The position numbers and the translations under genes were made by a program. A stretch of 5,281 nt of DNA from Acetobacteraceae bacterium (GTDB lineage: Bacteria > Pseudomonadota > Alphaproteobacteria > Acetobacterales > Acetobacteraceae), in assembly GCA_027340195.1 (NCBI GenBank), contig DAHWNE010000002.1:1-5281 (forward strand), in the 5' to 3' direction. The notes beneath the pieces were generated by a model. The model saw only the letters and a program-made list of their open reading frames with translations, searched no databases and was not told the origin of the DNA. Positions 1 to 5,281 of the stretch are shown here, in pieces. Position 1 is the stretch's first letter. The number at the start of each line of letters is the position of its first letter.

Positions 1-389
1 CCCGGCATCGGGCCGGGTGCCGCCGGCAGCGCCAGCGCGCCGAGGAACGCCAGCGCGAAATTGCTGGCCGGTCCCGCCGCCGCCACCAGCGCCATCCCCC
101 GGCGCGGGTTGCGGAACTGCCACGCCCCCACCGGCACCGGCTTGGCCCAGCCGAACATGAAGGCGACCCGCCCCAGGGTCATGAGCTGGCCCAGCAGCAG
201 CGCCCCCGGCAGCAGCAGCGTCCCCACCGGGTCGATATGCCGGATCGGGTTGAGCGACAGCCGCCCGGCGTCGCGCGCGGTGGTGTCGCCGAGTGCCAGG
301 GCGGCGTAGCCATGCGCGGTCTCGTGCAGGGTGATCGCCAGCACCGCGGCCACCACCGCCAGCGCGATCTGGGCGACGGTGTCGATCAT
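1..389 (-). CDS. Site-2 protease family (M50) membrane metalloprotease, N-terminal part, cut by the window edge
   Basis: The gene starts at the ATG at 389-387 and runs off the left edge with 129 complete codons visible and no stop, so only the N-terminal half or so is seen. Residues 5-21 form a hydrophobic segment leading into the zinc-binding motif HETAH (residues 22-26), followed by GYAALALGD. Further family marks are RLSLNPIRHIDPVGT (43-57), FGWAKPVPV (79-87), RNPRRGMALV (93-102) and AGPASN (105-110), with hydrophobic stretches around 58-72 and 99-122. This is the typical layout of short bacterial site-2 proteases, which cut substrates within the membrane. The third metal ligand, in a later Asp-Gly motif, would lie outside the window. 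Its ATG overlaps the nagZ stop (ATGA), which implies translational coupling. The physiological substrate cannot be told from the sequence; it lacks a visible PDZ insertion in this part, unlike RseP/RasP. Confidence 0.9.
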   Translation of the reverse strand, partial: MIDTVAQIALAVVAAVLAITLHETAHGYAALALGDTTARDAGRLSLNPIRHIDPVGTLLLPGALLLGQLMTLGRVAFMFGWAKPVPVGAWQFRNPRRGMALVAAAGPASNFALAFLGALALPAAPGPMP

Positions 390-1375
390 GCGAGCAGCCG
401 ATCCCGCTCGGCGGCCAGCGCGTCCGGGTCCAGCGGGCGGCGGGCGGCGCGGGCACGGGCGCGGGCGGCATCCATCCGGGCGGCGGTCTCGGCGCGCATC
501 GGCGGGCACGCCGCCAGCACCGCGGCGTTGGTCGCGGCATCGGCGGCGCAATAGAGGGCCAGATCGGCCCCGGCCGCCAGCGCGGCGATCGCCGAGGCCG
601 CCGGCGGGGCGGCGAGCGCGCCCATGGCAAGATCGTCGGTCACCAGCACTCCCTGAAAGCCGATATGGCCGCGGATGACGTCGCGGATGATGGTGGGGGA
701 CAGGGTGGCCGGAAGCGCCCGATCCCATCCGGGGTAGCGGATATGCGCCGTCATGGCCCAGGGCAGGTCCGCGTTCAAGGCGAACGGGCGCAGATCGGCC
801 TCGCAGGGGTCAGCGACGCTGGGCAGGGTCAGGTGGCTGTCGGCGGTGGCGCGGCCATGGCCGGGCAGGTGCTTCATCACCGGGATCACCCCGGCGGCCA
901 GCAGCCCCTCGGCCATCGCCCGCCCCAGCCTGGCCACCTGGTCGGGATCGGGGCCGAACGCGCGGTCGCCGATCACCTCCGACGCGCCCGGAACCGCGAG
1001 GTCCAGCACCGGGGCGGTGACGATGCCGAACCCGGCCGCCGCCGCCTCGGCGCCGATCAGGGCACCATGGACGAACGCCGCCCTGGTGGCGGCGGCGGGA
1101 TCGGCGGACCAGAGCGCGCCGATCGCCGCGGCGGGCGGATGGGCGCGCCAGTGCGGCGGGCGCAGCCGGGCGACCCGGCCGCCTTCCTGGTCCAGCATCA
1201 GCGCCGCCTCGGCCGGCAGGGCGGCGCGCAGGTCCGCGACCAGGGAAGCAAGCCGGGGCGGGGTTTCGATGTTGCGCGCGAACAGGATCACCCCGGCCGG
1301 CCGATGGGCGAGAAGCAGCGCGCGCTCGGCCGCGGACAGCTCGGGACCGGAGAGGCCGATGATCGCCGGGGTCAC
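386..1375 (-). CDS. nagZ: Beta-N-acetylhexosaminidase NagZ (GH3)
   Basis: This is a cytoplasmic glycoside hydrolase family 3 enzyme of 329 aa, the usual length for single-domain NagZ. The family removes GlcNAc from GlcNAc-1,6-anhydroMurNAc and its peptides during peptidoglycan recycling. The N-terminus reads IIGLSGPEL and RPAGVILFARNI, as in the family. Visible motifs are DQEGGRVARL (62-71), IGDRAFG (135-141), the GH3/NagZ signature KHLPGHG (168-174) followed by D179-S180-H181 (the Asp-His general acid/base pair), and VTDDLAMGAL (245-254), where Asp247 is the likely nucleophile by alignment with SDDL of known NagZ proteins. The start codon is GTG at 1375-1373. It is the only reasonable start, because an in-frame TAG (the stop of the upstream crotonase) lies just four codons before it. 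The Shine-Dalgarno is weak (AGGG about 10 nt upstream), so coupling to the upstream gene is likely. The stop overlaps the protease start. No ampR-type regulator is in the window. Confidence 0.95.
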   Translation of the reverse strand: MTPAIIGLSGPELSAAERALLLAHRPAGVILFARNIETPPRLASLVADLRAALPAEAALMLDQEGGRVARLRPPHWRAHPPAAAIGALWSADPAAATRAAFVHGALIGAEAAAAGFGIVTAPVLDLAVPGASEVIGDRAFGPDPDQVARLGRAMAEGLLAAGVIPVMKHLPGHGRATADSHLTLPSVADPCEADLRPFALNADLPWAMTAHIRYPGWDRALPATLSPTIIRDVIRGHIGFQGVLVTDDLAMGALAAPPAASAIAALAAGADLALYCAADAATNAAVLAACPPMRAETAARMDAARARARAARRPLDPDALAAERDRLLA

Positions 1376-1387
1376 GCGCGCGCGGCC

Positions 1388-2170
1388 CTAGACCCCCCGC
1401 CAGACGGGCGCCCGCTTGCCCAGGAACGCCTCCATGCCCTCGCGGAAATCCTGGCTCATGTAGCACATCAGGATCAGGTCCTTGTCCTGCCCCTCCGGCA
1501 GGCGCGGGCGCAGCCGGCGCAGCGCCTCCTTGGTGGCGGCGAGCGTCAGCGGCGCGTGGCTGGCCACCAACCTGGCCAGCGCCTCGGCGCGGGCGCGCAA
1601 GGCCGCGGGATCGTCCAGCAGTTCGGACACCAGGCCGATCGTCTTCGCCTCCTCCGCCTCGATCAGCCGGGCGGTGAAGATGATCTCGGTCACCAGCGCC
1701 GGGCCGATCAGCGCCGCCAGCCGCGCGTAGTTCGACATCGACAGGCAGTTGCCCAGCGTGCGCGCCACCGGAAAGCCGAACCGCGCGCCGCGGGCGGCGA
1801 TGCGGATGTCGCAGGCAGCCGCGATCCCGGCCCCGCCGCCGGTGCAGGCGCCAGCGATGGCGGCGATGGTCGGCTTCGGGCAGCGCTCCAGCGTCTCCAG
1901 CACCCGGTCCAGCCGGGCCTCGTAGGCCAGCGCGTCCTCCGGCGTGGCGAAGGCGCGGAACTGCGAGATGTCGGTGCCGGCGGCGAACGCTTTCTCCCCG
2001 GCGCCGGTCAGCACCAGGGCGCGGATCGCGGGGTCGGTGGCGGCGCGGGCGCAGTGCTCGGCCAGCCCCTCGTACATGGCGAAAGTCAGGGCGTTGCGCG
2101 CGGCCGGACGGTTGAAGGTGATCCAGCCGATGCCATCTTTGAGTTCGAACAGCAGGTCGGGATCGGACAT
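1388..2170 (-). CDS. Crotonase-superfamily protein (enoyl-CoA hydratase/isomerase-like) lacking the hydratase glutamates
   Basis: The 260-aa length fits a single-domain crotonase acting on acyl-CoA thioesters. Visible marks are ITFNRPAARNAL (17-28), the first oxyanion-hole stretch AFAAGTDI (61-68), the second one in GACTGGGAGI (107-116), then ACDIRIA (119-125), FGFP (131-134), LIGPALVTEIIFTARLI (154-170) and EAKTIGLV (174-181). Aligned with rat enoyl-CoA hydratase, the two catalytic glutamates (Glu144 and Glu164) correspond here to Gly115 and Val135. The fold and CoA site look intact, but ordinary water addition to enoyl-CoA is unlikely. Isomerase, racemase, lyase or hydrolase chemistry is possible and I cannot choose. 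The C-terminal tail (DLILMCYMSQDF, 231-242; EGMEAFLGKR, 244-253) suggests the trimer-forming helices and a distinct subfamily. The start is an ATG with a strong GGAGG six bases upstream. It is the first gene of the minus-strand unit with nagZ. Confidence 0.92.
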   Translation of the reverse strand: MSDPDLLFELKDGIGWITFNRPAARNALTFAMYEGLAEHCARAATDPAIRALVLTGAGEKAFAAGTDISQFRAFATPEDALAYEARLDRVLETLERCPKPTIAAIAGACTGGGAGIAAACDIRIAARGARFGFPVARTLGNCLSMSNYARLAALIGPALVTEIIFTARLIEAEEAKTIGLVSELLDDPAALRARAEALARLVASHAPLTLAATKEALRRLRPRLPEGQDKDLILMCYMSQDFREGMEAFLGKRAPVWRGV

Positions 2171-2176
2171 GGGGCG

Positions 2177-2181
2177 CCTCC
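2177..2181 (-). promoter_or_regulatory. Ribosome binding site of the crotonase gene
   Basis: On the minus strand these bases read GGAGG, separated from the ATG at 2170-2168 by six bases. This is a near-consensus Shine-Dalgarno and fixes the start of the crotonase at 2170. Confidence 0.8.
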
Positions 2182-2193
2182 GTGGTTCGGCCC

Positions 2194-2222
2194 CTGCTAC
2201 AGGTCCCGGCGCTTGCCGCCAA
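2194..2222 (-). promoter_or_regulatory. Candidate sigma-70-type promoter for the crotonase-nagZ-protease unit
   Basis: On the minus strand, TTGGCG (2222-2217) and TAGCAG (2199-2194) are separated by 17 bp, an ideal spacing. The match to TTGACA is 4 of 6 and to TATAAT only 3 of 6, so the call is weak. Its main support is that the divergent gap is only 96 bp and must hold the promoter unless transcription starts inside msrA. The predicted transcript would start near 2187, leaving a leader of under 20 nt that contains the GGAGG. Confidence 0.35.
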
Positions 2223-2240
2223 CCCGGCGGCCTCTATGCT
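2213..2240 (+). promoter_or_regulatory. Candidate sigma-70-type promoter for msrA and the downstream lyase
   Basis: TTGCCG (2213-2218) and TATGCT (2235-2240) are 16 bp apart. Each hexamer matches the consensus at 4 of 6 positions, and TATGCT stands out as AT-richer than the surroundings. The transcript would begin around 2247, giving a leader of about 20 nt that contains the msrA ribosome binding site. The -35 hexamer overlaps that of the opposing candidate promoter by two bases (2217-2218). Confidence 0.45.
2215..2231. repeat. Short perfect inverted repeat in the divergent promoter region
   Basis: GCCGCC (2215-2220) and GGCGGC (2226-2231) form 6-bp perfect arms around the 5-base spacer AACCC. 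It lies between the putative -35 and -10 of the msrA promoter and over the -35 of the opposite promoter, where a repressor site would be expected. In DNA this GC-rich such a small palindrome can occur by chance, and there is no T-tract, so it is not a terminator. Confidence 0.3.
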
Positions 2241-2254
2241 GTCGGGCTCGTTTT

Positions 2255-2260
2255 GGGAGA
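2255..2260 (+). promoter_or_regulatory. Ribosome binding site of msrA
   Basis: GGGAGA lies six bases before the ATG at 2267. It selects this start over the very long open frame that continues upstream of msrA without a stop to 665. Confidence 0.7.
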
Positions 2261-2266
2261 CGCAGC

Positions 2267-2824
2267 ATGTCGGCAACGTCCGCCACCCCGTTGGCCACCG
2301 CGACCCTGGGCGGCGGCTGCTTCTGGTGCCTCGAGGCCGTCTTCAAGGACCTGCGCGGCGTCGCCGCGGTGAAATCCGGCTACGCCGGCGGCACCGCCCC
2401 GAACCCCAACTACAAGCAGGTCTGCTCCGGCCGCACCGGCCACGCCGAGGTGGTGCAGATCCGCTTCGACCCGGCCGAGATCAGCTACGCCGACATCCTG
2501 CGGGTGTTCTTCACCATCCACGACCCGACCACGCCGAACCGCCAGGGCCACGACATCGGCACCCAGTATCGCAGCATCATCCTGGCCCATGACGCCGCCC
2601 AGGCGGAGACCGCGCGGGCGGTGATGGCGGAGGTGGCGCCGGTCTGGTCCGCGCCGCTGGTCACCGAGCTGGTCCCGTTCGAGACCTTCTGGCCGGCCGA
2701 GGCCGAGCACGACGATTATTTCGAACGCAATCCCTGGACCGGCTACTGCCAGGCGGTGGTCGGCCCCAAGGTGGCGAAGTTCCGCAAGAGCTTCGCCGAC
2801 CGGCTGAAGCGAAGCGCCGCCTGA
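2267..2824 (+). CDS. msrA: Peptide-methionine (S)-S-oxide reductase MsrA
   Basis: This 185-aa cytoplasmic repair enzyme reduces the S-epimer of methionine sulfoxide, free or in proteins, with electrons normally supplied by thioredoxin. The active-site motif GCFWC is at residues 17-21, with Cys18 the sulfenic-acid-forming nucleophile. Also present are the family stretches KSGYAGG (36-42), [15 protein letters not shown] (49-63), [23 protein letters not shown] (81-103 overall) and GYCQAVV (159-165). Cys161 is the likely resolving cysteine; Cys21 and Cys53 are further candidates. The N-terminus has no signal peptide. The start at 2267 is chosen because it has a good ribosome binding site and the MsrA domain begins about 10 residues later. 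The reading frame stays open upstream for some 1.6 kb, but that part is antisense to the crotonase and nagZ and has no MsrA similarity. The stop TGA shares one base with the next ATG (TGATG), implying a two-gene operon with the lyase. Confidence 0.96.
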   Translation: MSATSATPLATATLGGGCFWCLEAVFKDLRGVAAVKSGYAGGTAPNPNYKQVCSGRTGHAEVVQIRFDPAEISYADILRVFFTIHDPTTPNRQGHDIGTQYRSIILAHDAAQAETARAVMAEVAPVWSAPLVTELVPFETFWPAEAEHDDYFERNPWTGYCQAVVGPKVAKFRKSFADRLKRSAA

Positions 2825-4164
2825 TGCCGGTCAACCCGGCCGACGGACCGATCCTCGGCACCCTCTACGGCTCCGACGCGATGCGCGCGGTGTTCGACGA
2901 GGCCGCGTATTTCCAGCGGATGCTGGATGTGGAGGCGGCGCTGGCGCGGGTGCAGGCCCGCCTCGGCCTGATCCCCGCCGCGGCGGCGGCGCGCATCACC
3001 GAGGTCGCGCGCTACGAGTTGCTGAACCCCGCGGTGCTGGCCGCGCAGGCGCGCAACGTGGGCTACCTGGTGCTGGGGCTGGTGGCCGAACTCTCGCGGG
3101 TGGCCGGCGAACACGGCGGCTGGACCCATTGGGGGGCGACCACCCAGGACATCATGGACAGCGCCACCGTGCTGCAAGCGCGCGACGGGCTGGCGTTGAT
3201 CGGCGCCGAGATCGCCGCGCTGCGCGACGCGCTGCTGGCGCAGGCGGATCGGCACCGCGACGTGGTGATGGCCGGGCGGACCCATCTGCAACAGGCGCTG
3301 CCCACCACGCTGGGGCTGAAATGCGCCACCTGGGCGATGCCCTTCATCGCCCACGCGGAACGGCTGGCGCAACTGCGCCCGCGCGTGGAGCGGATCAGCT
3401 TCGGCGGCGCCGCCGGCACGCTGGCCTCGCTCGGGCCCGACGGGGTCGCGGTGATGGAGGGCCTGGCCGGGGAACTCGGCCTCGCCGCCCCCGCCGCCCC
3501 CTGGCACGTCTGCCGCGACGCGCTGGCCGAGGCTGTCTGCTTCCTCGGCCTCGTCGCCGGCAGCCTGGCCAAATTCGCCACCGACATCATCCTGCTGGCG
3601 CAGACCGAGGTGGCCGAGGTGGCGGAACCCTATGTCGCCGGGCGCGGCGCCTCCTCCACCATGCCGCAGAAGCGCAACCCGATCGCCTCGGAATACATCC
3701 ACGCCGCGGCGCGCGGGGTGCAGGCGCTGGTGCCGCTGATGCTGGGGGCGATGGCGCAGGACCACGAGCGCGGCACCGGGCCCTGGCAGGCGGAGGCGCT
3801 GGCGATCCCGCAGGCCTTCGTGCTGACCCATGGCGCGCTGATCCATGCCCGCGCCATCGCCGAGGGGATGGTGACCGACCCGGCGCGGATGCGCGCCAAT
3901 CTCGACATCACCGGCGGGCTGATCGTCGCCGAGGCGGTGATGATGGGGCTGGCGCCGATGCTGGGCCGGGGCGAGGCGCATCACGTGGTCAAGCACGCCT
4001 GCGACGTGGCGCTGGCCGAGCGCATCCCGCTGGCCACCGCGCTGGCCCGCGTGCCCGAGGTGGCGGCGCGGCTGGACGCGGCGGCGATCGCGCGGCTGAC
4101 CGATCCGGCCGGCTACCTGGGCAGCGCCGGCGCCTTCATCGACCGGGTGCTGGCGGCGCGCTGA
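2824..4164 (+). CDS. Class II fumarase/aspartase-superfamily lyase, PcaB-like (adenylosuccinate lyase family)
   Basis: The 446 aa length is normal for this superfamily of homotetrameric lyases and lactonizing enzymes. The N-terminus (LYGSDAMRAVF, 14-24; MLDVEAALARVQARLGLIP, 33-51) is the PcaB/adenylosuccinate-lyase-like type. Conserved regions are HWGATTQDIMD (102-112), AGRTHLQQALP (150-160), FGGAAGTLASLG (193-204), TEVAEVAEP (261-269), the superfamily signature GASSTMPQKRNP (275-286), with Ser277 the likely catalytic serine and Lys283 the conserved lysine, and MRANLDITGGL (356-366). Overall resemblance is to 3-carboxy-cis,cis-muconate cycloisomerase of the protocatechuate pathway. However, true PcaB, as I recall it, has Trp where this protein has His154 (GRTH), so the substrate is open and I give no symbol. 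No other pca gene is present. The start overlaps the msrA stop by one base and has only a weak purine-rich upstream stretch, which suggests coupling. The 3' end overlaps the convergent fahA by 29 nt. Confidence 0.85.
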   Translation: MPVNPADGPILGTLYGSDAMRAVFDEAAYFQRMLDVEAALARVQARLGLIPAAAAARITEVARYELLNPAVLAAQARNVGYLVLGLVAELSRVAGEHGGWTHWGATTQDIMDSATVLQARDGLALIGAEIAALRDALLAQADRHRDVVMAGRTHLQQALPTTLGLKCATWAMPFIAHAERLAQLRPRVERISFGGAAGTLASLGPDGVAVMEGLAGELGLAAPAAPWHVCRDALAEAVCFLGLVAGSLAKFATDIILLAQTEVAEVAEPYVAGRGASSTMPQKRNPIASEYIHAAARGVQALVPLMLGAMAQDHERGTGPWQAEALAIPQAFVLTHGALIHARAIAEGMVTDPARMRANLDITGGLIVAEAVMMGLAPMLGRGEAHHVVKHACDVALAERIPLATALARVPEVAARLDAAAIARLTDPAGYLGSAGAFIDRVLAAR

Positions 4165-5281
4165 TGGTTCCGGCGCAAAGGCCGAAGCCGATCGGCACCG
4201 CGCCGGGCGCCTCGGCCCGCGCGGTGAAGACGATCTCGTCGCCGTCCTCCAGATAGCCGCGGGTCTCCCCGTTGGGCAGGGTGATGCGGTTGCGCCCGCC
4301 CTGGGTCAGTTCCAGCAGGCTGCCGAAGCTGCCGGGATCGGCGCCGGAGATGGTGCCGCTGCCGAACAGATCGCCCGGGTGCAGGTCGCAGCCGTTGCAG
4401 CTGTGGTGCGCGACCATCTGCGCCGGCGTCCAGTAGAGCGCATCCGCGCCGACCCGCGACAGCACATGCGGCGCCGCCCCGGCCGCGCGCATCCGGGGCG
4501 TGCGGATCGCCACCTCGAAGCGCAGCGCGAGCCCGCCCGAGGCCTGGTCGGCGGGGTCGGTCAGGTAGGGCAACGGCGCCGGATCGCCGGCGGGGCGCGC
4601 GAAGGCCGGGGCGCGGAACGGCTCCAGCGCCTCCGGCGTCACGATCCAGGGCGAGATCGTGGTGTGGAAATTCTTCGCCAGGAACGGCCCGAGCGGCTGG
4701 TATTCCCAGGCCTGGATGTCGCGCGCCGACCAGTCGTTCAGCAGGCAATAGCCGGCGATGTGCTGGGCGGCGGCGGCGATCGGGATCGGCTGGCCGGGCG
4801 GGTTGCCGGGACCGATCCAGATGCCGAGTTCGAGCTCGTAATCGAGGGTGCGGCACGGGCCGTAGCTGGGCGCCGCCTCCTCGGGCAGCTTGCGCTGACC
4901 GGCGGGGCGGAACACCGGCGGGCCGGGCACGCGCACCGAGGAGGCGCGGCCGTGATAGGCGACCGGGACGTATTTGTAGTTGGGCAGCAGCGGATTGTCG
5001 GGGCGGAACACACGCCCGGTGTTGGTGGCGTGCTGGATGCCGGCGAAGAAATCGGTGTAGTCGCCGATCGCCGCCGGCAGATGCAGGGTGCAGTCGGCGG
5101 CCGGATAAAGCAGCTTCTCGACCCGCGCCCGGTCCGGGCTGCCGACCGCCAGCAGCCCCGAAACCAGCTGGCGCAACCCGCGCCGACGCGGCGCGCCGGC
5201 GGCGAGGATCGGGTTCAGGTTCGGCCCGGCCGCGACCACCCCGGGCAGCGCCGCGGCGAGATCGAGGATCATATCCCCGAT
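4136..5281 (-). CDS. fahA: Fumarylacetoacetase (FAH), 5'-truncated by the window edge
   Basis: This enzyme hydrolyses 4-fumarylacetoacetate to fumarate and acetoacetate, the last step of the homogentisate route for tyrosine and phenylalanine. The visible part is 381 residues. An ATG exists at 5272, but the frame continues upstream as Ile-Gly-Asp to the window edge, and the sequence IGD-M-ILDL fits the conserved VxIGDxxLDL of the N-terminal domain. That Met is therefore internal, and some 30-40 residues are missing. Counting from it, and mapping onto mouse FAH: DYTDFFAGIQHATN (71-84) gives metal ligand Asp74 and catalytic His81. YELELG (145-150) gives metal ligands Glu146 and Glu148. NDWSARDIQAWEYQPLGPF (179-197) gives Asp180, and Lys200 follows. 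YHGRASS (106-112) and GSGTISG (305-311) are also typical. All catalytic residues are present, so it should be active. A homogentisate dioxygenase gene would be expected upstream, beyond the right edge. The tail overlaps the convergent lyase gene. Confidence 0.95.
   Translation of the reverse strand: MGDMILDLAAALPGVVAAGPNLNPILAAGAPRRRGLRQLVSGLLAVGSPDRARVEKLLYPAADCTLHLPAAIGDYTDFFAGIQHATNTGRVFRPDNPLLPNYKYVPVAYHGRASSVRVPGPPVFRPAGQRKLPEEAAPSYGPCRTLDYELELGIWIGPGNPPGQPIPIAAAAQHIAGYCLLNDWSARDIQAWEYQPLGPFLAKNFHTTISPWIVTPEALEPFRAPAFARPAGDPAPLPYLTDPADQASGGLALRFEVAIRTPRMRAAGAAPHVLSRVGADALYWTPAQMVAHHSCNGCDLHPGDLFGSGTISGADPGSFGSLLELTQGGRNRITLPNGETRGYLEDGDEIVFTARAEAPGAVPIGFGLCAGTISAPPAPGR

Noticed and set aside
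1..17. Inverted repeat CCCGGC-N5-GCCGGG at the left edge
   Set aside because: It lies within the protease coding sequence and is explained by Gly/Pro codons; there is no sign of a regulatory role.
1375..1383. Alternating CG run between the crotonase and nagZ, considered as a structural or regulatory element
   Set aside because: It is short and not unusual at this base composition.
810..2276. 488-codon minus-strand frame across the crotonase and nagZ
   Set aside because: It is an out-of-frame reading of the two real genes on the same strand, with Arg/Pro/Gly-rich low-complexity sequence and no domain.
2743..3996. 417-codon minus-strand open frame antisense to the lyase
   Set aside because: Its His/Gln/Arg/Gly-rich translation has no recognisable domain and lies entirely opposite a gene with clear superfamily motifs, apart from its end in msrA. 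It is a GC-driven shadow.
4187..4196. 10-bp palindrome GCCGATCGGC just after the lyase stop, considered as a terminator
   Set aside because: It lies inside the fahA coding region, has no loop and no following T-tract, and such palindromes are common in GC-rich coding DNA.
3129..4256. 375-codon plus-strand frame within the lyase gene
   Set aside because: It is an alternative frame of the lyase with Arg/Gly/Ala-rich low-complexity translation; the lyase frame carries all conserved motifs.

Overview
This 5.3-kb window is very GC-rich chromosomal DNA with GC-loaded third codon positions. The proteins look alphaproteobacterial, and the overall feel is of an Acetobacteraceae/Rhodospirillales-type organism; that placement is inference from composition and protein resemblance, not a search. 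Almost every base is coding. The one real intergenic gap is about 96 bp (2171-2266). I see no RNA genes, mobile elements, CRISPR arrays or tandem repeats. Long open frames on the opposite strand are antisense shadows produced by the high GC.

Left half, minus strand (read right to left): a crotonase-fold protein (1388-2170), then the peptidoglycan-recycling glycosidase NagZ (386-1375, GTG start), then the N-terminal part of a membrane-embedded M50/site-2 protease (from 389, running off the left edge). The gaps are 12 nt and a 4-nt ATGA overlap, so this looks like one transcription unit.

Right half, plus strand: msrA (2267-2824, methionine sulfoxide reductase A), coupled by a TGATG junction to a class II fumarase/aspartase-superfamily lyase (2824-4164) that resembles 3-carboxy-cis,cis-muconate cycloisomerase (PcaB). 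Converging on it from the right edge is a 5'-truncated fumarylacetoacetase (4136-5281, minus), the last enzyme of the homogentisate route of tyrosine/phenylalanine breakdown. The two convergent genes overlap by 29 nt at their 3' ends.

The short divergent region holds the candidate promoters of both operons. Their putative -35 boxes overlap, and a small perfect inverted repeat lies next to them.

The genes are mostly housekeeping or catabolic, and I see no evidence of a new multi-gene system. The points most worth a second look concern enzyme chemistry: the crotonase lacks both hydratase glutamates, and the PcaB-like lyase keeps a His where true PcaB is expected to have Trp. Both are probably misnamed by automatic annotation. 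Start-site hazards at msrA and fahA are also recorded.
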